Shown here piece after piece: positions 5,046 through 6,593 of a stretch of DNA of 6,593 nt (position 1 is its first letter; each line of letters starts with the position of its first letter). The notes beneath the pieces are model-generated. The model was given only the letters and a program-made list of their open reading frames with translations. It was not told the DNA's origin and did not search any database. Position numbers and translations under genes: made by a program. The DNA is from Actinomycetes bacterium (GTDB lineage: Bacteria > Actinomycetota > Acidimicrobiia > Acidimicrobiales > Palsa-688). The stretch is taken from NCBI GenBank assembly GCA_021827285.1, contig JAKAWM010000165.1, positions 1 to 6,593 on the forward strand, written 5' to 3'.

Positions 5046-5972
5046 ATGGCAGGAAGCCGCGCCCGATCACGCATCGGTGCCCGCGGTCGTGTACCATTCG
5101 CCATTCGCTTCTCACCGCGGGGCCGGCCCAGGACGAGTACAAACCATAGGAAGGTGGCATGGGCTCTCGCCGTTGCTACCCTTTTCCCAGTTGTGGCGGC
5201 TTCGCCCCTTTCGGCCCGCGCGGGAGCAGCAACGGCTGGTGGGGCACGGTCGGCCATTTCGGCGCTGCTGCCGGCGACCATCGCCTCACCGCACGGTGGG
5301 GAGTTCCTTTCACCGTCACGGAACATCAGCTGCGAACTGGACTGGGACCTCAAAGGGTTGCCGGCGGTTGCCTACTGCCAGACCATGGCACCTCCGCAGT
5401 CGGTGACCATGTCGCCCACCGGAAGGGTCAAGAAGTGCTCAGGGGTAAGTTGTTTGGGCAACCCGGCGCTGAACGCCCGGGTCTTGCCGTACATGACCTC
5501 TGTCGCCAGCGGGCCGTTCCTCTGTACCTCGCGCCTGGACGGCTTTGCCTGCAGTGCCTCCGGTCATGGGTTTCTCATTTCAAAGTCAGGGATCAGCTTC
5601 TGTCCGGTACTGCCCCACACGACGATGGCGCTGTACACGGGCCCTGCCCGCCACCCGACGCTGTCCGTGGGCAGCGGGTTTGGCTGGCTCGTGGCTGTAG
5701 GGCGTTCGGGCCAGTATGCCGAGATGGTTGTCCAGTGCGGCCGCGGAGCCGAGGGCAAGCTCCCCGCAGGCCGGCCATGGACAGTCGATTTGTCGGCGGT
5801 GAAGGCCTTCGAGGTAGAAACCAACCCGGCCAACCCGGCTGCCGGCTCGGTGCTGGACGTCACTCGTGGCAGCTGGGTCGCCGACGTGCGGGTAAATGGC
5901 TGGGGCGGGTATTTCAAGCTGGGCGGCAAGGCATCGTTCCTAAGCGACGGGCCAGGCAGTTCGGCCTGCTGA
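5046..5972 (+). CDS. Exported cysteine-rich protein, DUF6636-like
   Basis: The 308-residue protein has a long basic N-terminus, then K36 and a hydrophobic core (about 37-53) ending in small residues (S-A-R-A-G-A, about 56-61). It should be secreted, cleaved or remain membrane-anchored. Residues about 86-187 match the actinobacterial DUF6636 pattern: F-L-S-P-S-R-N-I-S-C, then A-Y-C-Q, V-L-P-Y, a C-x8-C pair (160, 169) and G-H-G-F-L-I-S. Cysteines at 96, 111, 131, 136, 160, 169, 186, 231 and 308 suggest disulfides outside the cytoplasm; the last is the C-terminal residue. No enzymatic motif is seen and the role is unknown. ATG 5046 has GGGAAGGG (5034-5041) just before it. An in-frame GTG at 5154 would remove the basic residues of the signal. 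It probably shares a transcript with uppP. Confidence 0.85.
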   Translation: MAGSRARSRIGARGRVPFAIRFSPRGRPRTSTNHRKVAWALAVATLFPVVAASPLSARAGAATAGGARSAISALLPATIASPHGGEFLSPSRNISCELDWDLKGLPAVAYCQTMAPPQSVTMSPTGRVKKCSGVSCLGNPALNARVLPYMTSVASGPFLCTSRLDGFACSASGHGFLISKSGISFCPVLPHTTMALYTGPARHPTLSVGSGFGWLVAVGRSGQYAEMVVQCGRGAEGKLPAGRPWTVDLSAVKAFEVETNPANPAAGSVLDVTRGSWVADVRVNGWGGYFKLGGKASFLSDGPGSSAC

Positions 5973-6181
5973 TGGACTGCGAGGTCGGGTGACTCCAGCG
6001 ATCGAGGCAATCGCGAGGCTGCTGGTCGGCTGCCCGGCCGGGATCGGGCCAGCCGCCCGGCGGGAGCCGACGGGCCGCGGGCGACCTTCGGCTCTGGCTC
6101 CCTGACGAGGCGGGCAGGCAGCTTTGACCCGGTGGCGGCAACGCCCGGATGGGCTGCGCGGCAACCACCCAGACCAACCCA
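5973..6181. other. Non-coding gap with overlapping hairpins after the DUF6636-like gene
   Basis: No convincing gene is present. GGCTGCCCG (6028-6036) can pair with CGGGCCAGCC (6045-6054) with one bulge. GGGAGCC (6062-6068) can pair with GGCTCCC (6096-6102), 7 bp. GAGCCGA (6064-6070) can instead pair with TCGGCTC (6088-6094), 7 bp. The last two exclude each other because they share a left arm. None is followed by a U-tract. The region probably ends transcription of the uppP pair, perhaps with Rho. Confidence 0.4.
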
Positions 6182-6208
6182 TTAGCACTGGCGGTACTGG
6201 AGTGCTAA
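6182..6208 (+). promoter_or_regulatory. CIRCE element (HrcA operator)
   Basis: TTAGCACTG (6182-6190), nine bases, then GAGTGCTAA (6200-6208) matches the CIRCE consensus TTAGCACTC-N9-GAGTGCTAA at 17 of 18 positions; the only deviation is G for C at 6190. CIRCE is the operator of the heat-shock repressor HrcA and controls groES/groEL or dnaK operons in many bacteria. Overlapping boxes TTAGCA (6182-6187) and TAAGCT (6206-6211), 18 bases apart, form a plausible + strand promoter starting near 6218. Being an inverted repeat, it does not itself fix direction, but the gene downstream on the + strand is the natural target. Confidence 0.9.
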
Positions 6209-6484
6209 GCTCGTAGAAGGCGGTCCGGGTGCCGCCTGGTTTAAAAAAATCATTTCTCGTAGACGACAACTTGGTGGGTGGGATGTTGCTTTACCGAGAT
6301 ATGGCTGCCCTTCCCGGCGGGGCATGCTTGGACGCGCTACTGGTCCAAAGGGTCTTTTCGGCCGTCAGGCCTTGCCGTCTTCAAGCTTCCGGCCTCGCTC
6401 CGGTCCATGCCTACGACCCCGGTGCTGGCCATGGCGGTGGGCAACCGCCCAGTGTCCAGGACATCACGGAGGTACGAAGAAGAG
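6209..6484 (+). other. Presumed leader between CIRCE and the right-edge gene
   Basis: About 276 bases without a confident gene. AGGCGG (6218-6223) pairs with CCGCCT (6232-6237) over an 8-base loop right at the expected transcript start. An AT-rich TTTAAAAAAATCATTT (6241-6256) follows, unusual for this sequence. In the frame of the right-edge gene the sequence is open back to 6263, with possible starts at ATG 6407 and ATG 6431. Another frame opens at ATG 6283 but reads as Arg/Gln-rich, shadow-like protein further on. Confidence 0.4.
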
Positions 6485-6593
6485 ATGGCCAACCACGACA
6501 ACAGCACAGCGGTACAGGAGCGGCCAGGGATTTGGGTCGCGGGAGACGGCGACCTGAGCGAGACGTACCGGCTCAGGGCGCCACGGCACAATA
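6485..6593 (+). CDS. 5' end of an unidentified gene downstream of CIRCE (partial, runs off right edge)
   Basis: The frame beginning at ATG 6485 starts MANHDNSTAVQERPGIWVAG and stays open for 36 residues to the window end. About 30 of its 36 codons end in G or C, in line with the real genes here, and its composition is normal protein while the two other + frames give Arg/Gln- or Trp/Pro-rich sequence. GGAGG (6468-6472) lies 12 bases upstream, a rather long spacing. In-frame ATGs at 6431 and 6407 are alternatives. The visible N-terminus does not match GroES, GroEL, DnaK or Hsp20 as I know them. Position after CIRCE suggests a heat-inducible gene, which is inference. Confidence 0.55.
   Translation, partial: MANHDNSTAVQERPGIWVAGDGDLSETYRLRAPRHN

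Noticed and set aside
3929..5353. 474-codon open frame on the - strand antisense to uppP
   Set aside because: It is rich in Gly/Arg/Gln/Asp/Ala/His with no hydrophobic pattern or domain, which is the usual product of the complementary strand of a GC-rich gene. The sense strand carries clear UppP motifs.
5159..5992. 277-codon + strand frame overlapping the DUF6636-like gene, with ATG after AAGGTGGC
   Set aside because: The overlapping frame has the DUF6636 cysteine pattern, a signal peptide and better codon bias. This frame gives Arg/Gly/His-rich sequence without family features.
6218..6256. Hairpin plus AT-rich run as an intrinsic terminator
   Set aside because: After the 6-bp stem the + strand reads TGGTTTAAAAAAATC, an A-run rather than a U-run. 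On the - strand the T-run precedes the stem instead of following it.
6324..6557. 77-codon + strand frame in the right-hand gap
   Set aside because: Rich in Arg, Trp, Pro and Cys with codon use unlike the real genes; treated as chance.
6283..6593. Open frame from ATG 6283 to the window end, preceded by GGGTGGG
   Set aside because: Beyond about residue 50 it becomes Arg/Gln/Gly-rich, and it overlaps in another frame the 6485 start, whose codons have far stronger G/C third-position bias. The start region could still be a small leader peptide, but nothing supports it.

Overview
This 6.6 kb window is GC-rich, uses GTG and TTG as well as ATG starts, and carries lipoprotein, SIMPL, DUF6636-like and UppP variants of a type I associate with Actinobacteria. 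An actinomycetota chromosome is the best guess, possibly a deep-branching or uncultured lineage. No phage, transposon, CRISPR or rRNA/tRNA signal is visible, so this looks like ordinary chromosome rather than a mobile island.

Layout from left to right: (1) the probable 3' end of an unknown + strand gene (to 85); (2) a small heat-shock protein of the Hsp20/alpha-crystallin family (242-691), with a strong Shine-Dalgarno and an upstream sequence matching 14 of 19 positions of the DtxR/IdeR iron box; (3) a structured intergenic region, then a SIMPL-domain (DUF541) lipoprotein (930-1715); (4) on the - strand and convergent to it, a two-gene operon (2915 to 1813) of a multi-pass membrane protein with repeated E-x-x-E motifs (COG4280-like, candidate metal transporter) and a translationally coupled 69-residue two-helix membrane protein; (5) divergent from that operon, a stand-alone ChrB N-terminal-domain protein (3040-3729); (6) an actinobacterial-type undecaprenyl-diphosphate phosphatase, UppP/BacA (3923-5023), with an unusual hydrophilic insert and a changed second motif; (7) 22 bases later, an exported cysteine-rich DUF6636-like protein (5046-5972); (8) about 500 bases without a confident gene, holding a near-perfect CIRCE element (6182-6208, the HrcA operator), followed by the beginning of a gene that runs off the right edge.

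The most interesting content is regulatory. The gap between the membrane-protein operon and the ChrB-N gene contains a perfect 14-bp palindrome plus a third half-site (CTAACAG/CTGTTAG units, 2933-2962), placed between the -35 and -10 boxes of two plausible divergent promoters. One regulator could therefore control a candidate metal transporter and a ChrB-type protein together. The same CTGTTAG word occurs once more in the window, next to the iron-box-like sequence in front of hsp20. With the CIRCE element at the far end, the window suggests a stress and metal-homeostasis neighbourhood with envelope-maintenance genes between. That functional link is inference. No wholly new system can be claimed from the sequence alone.
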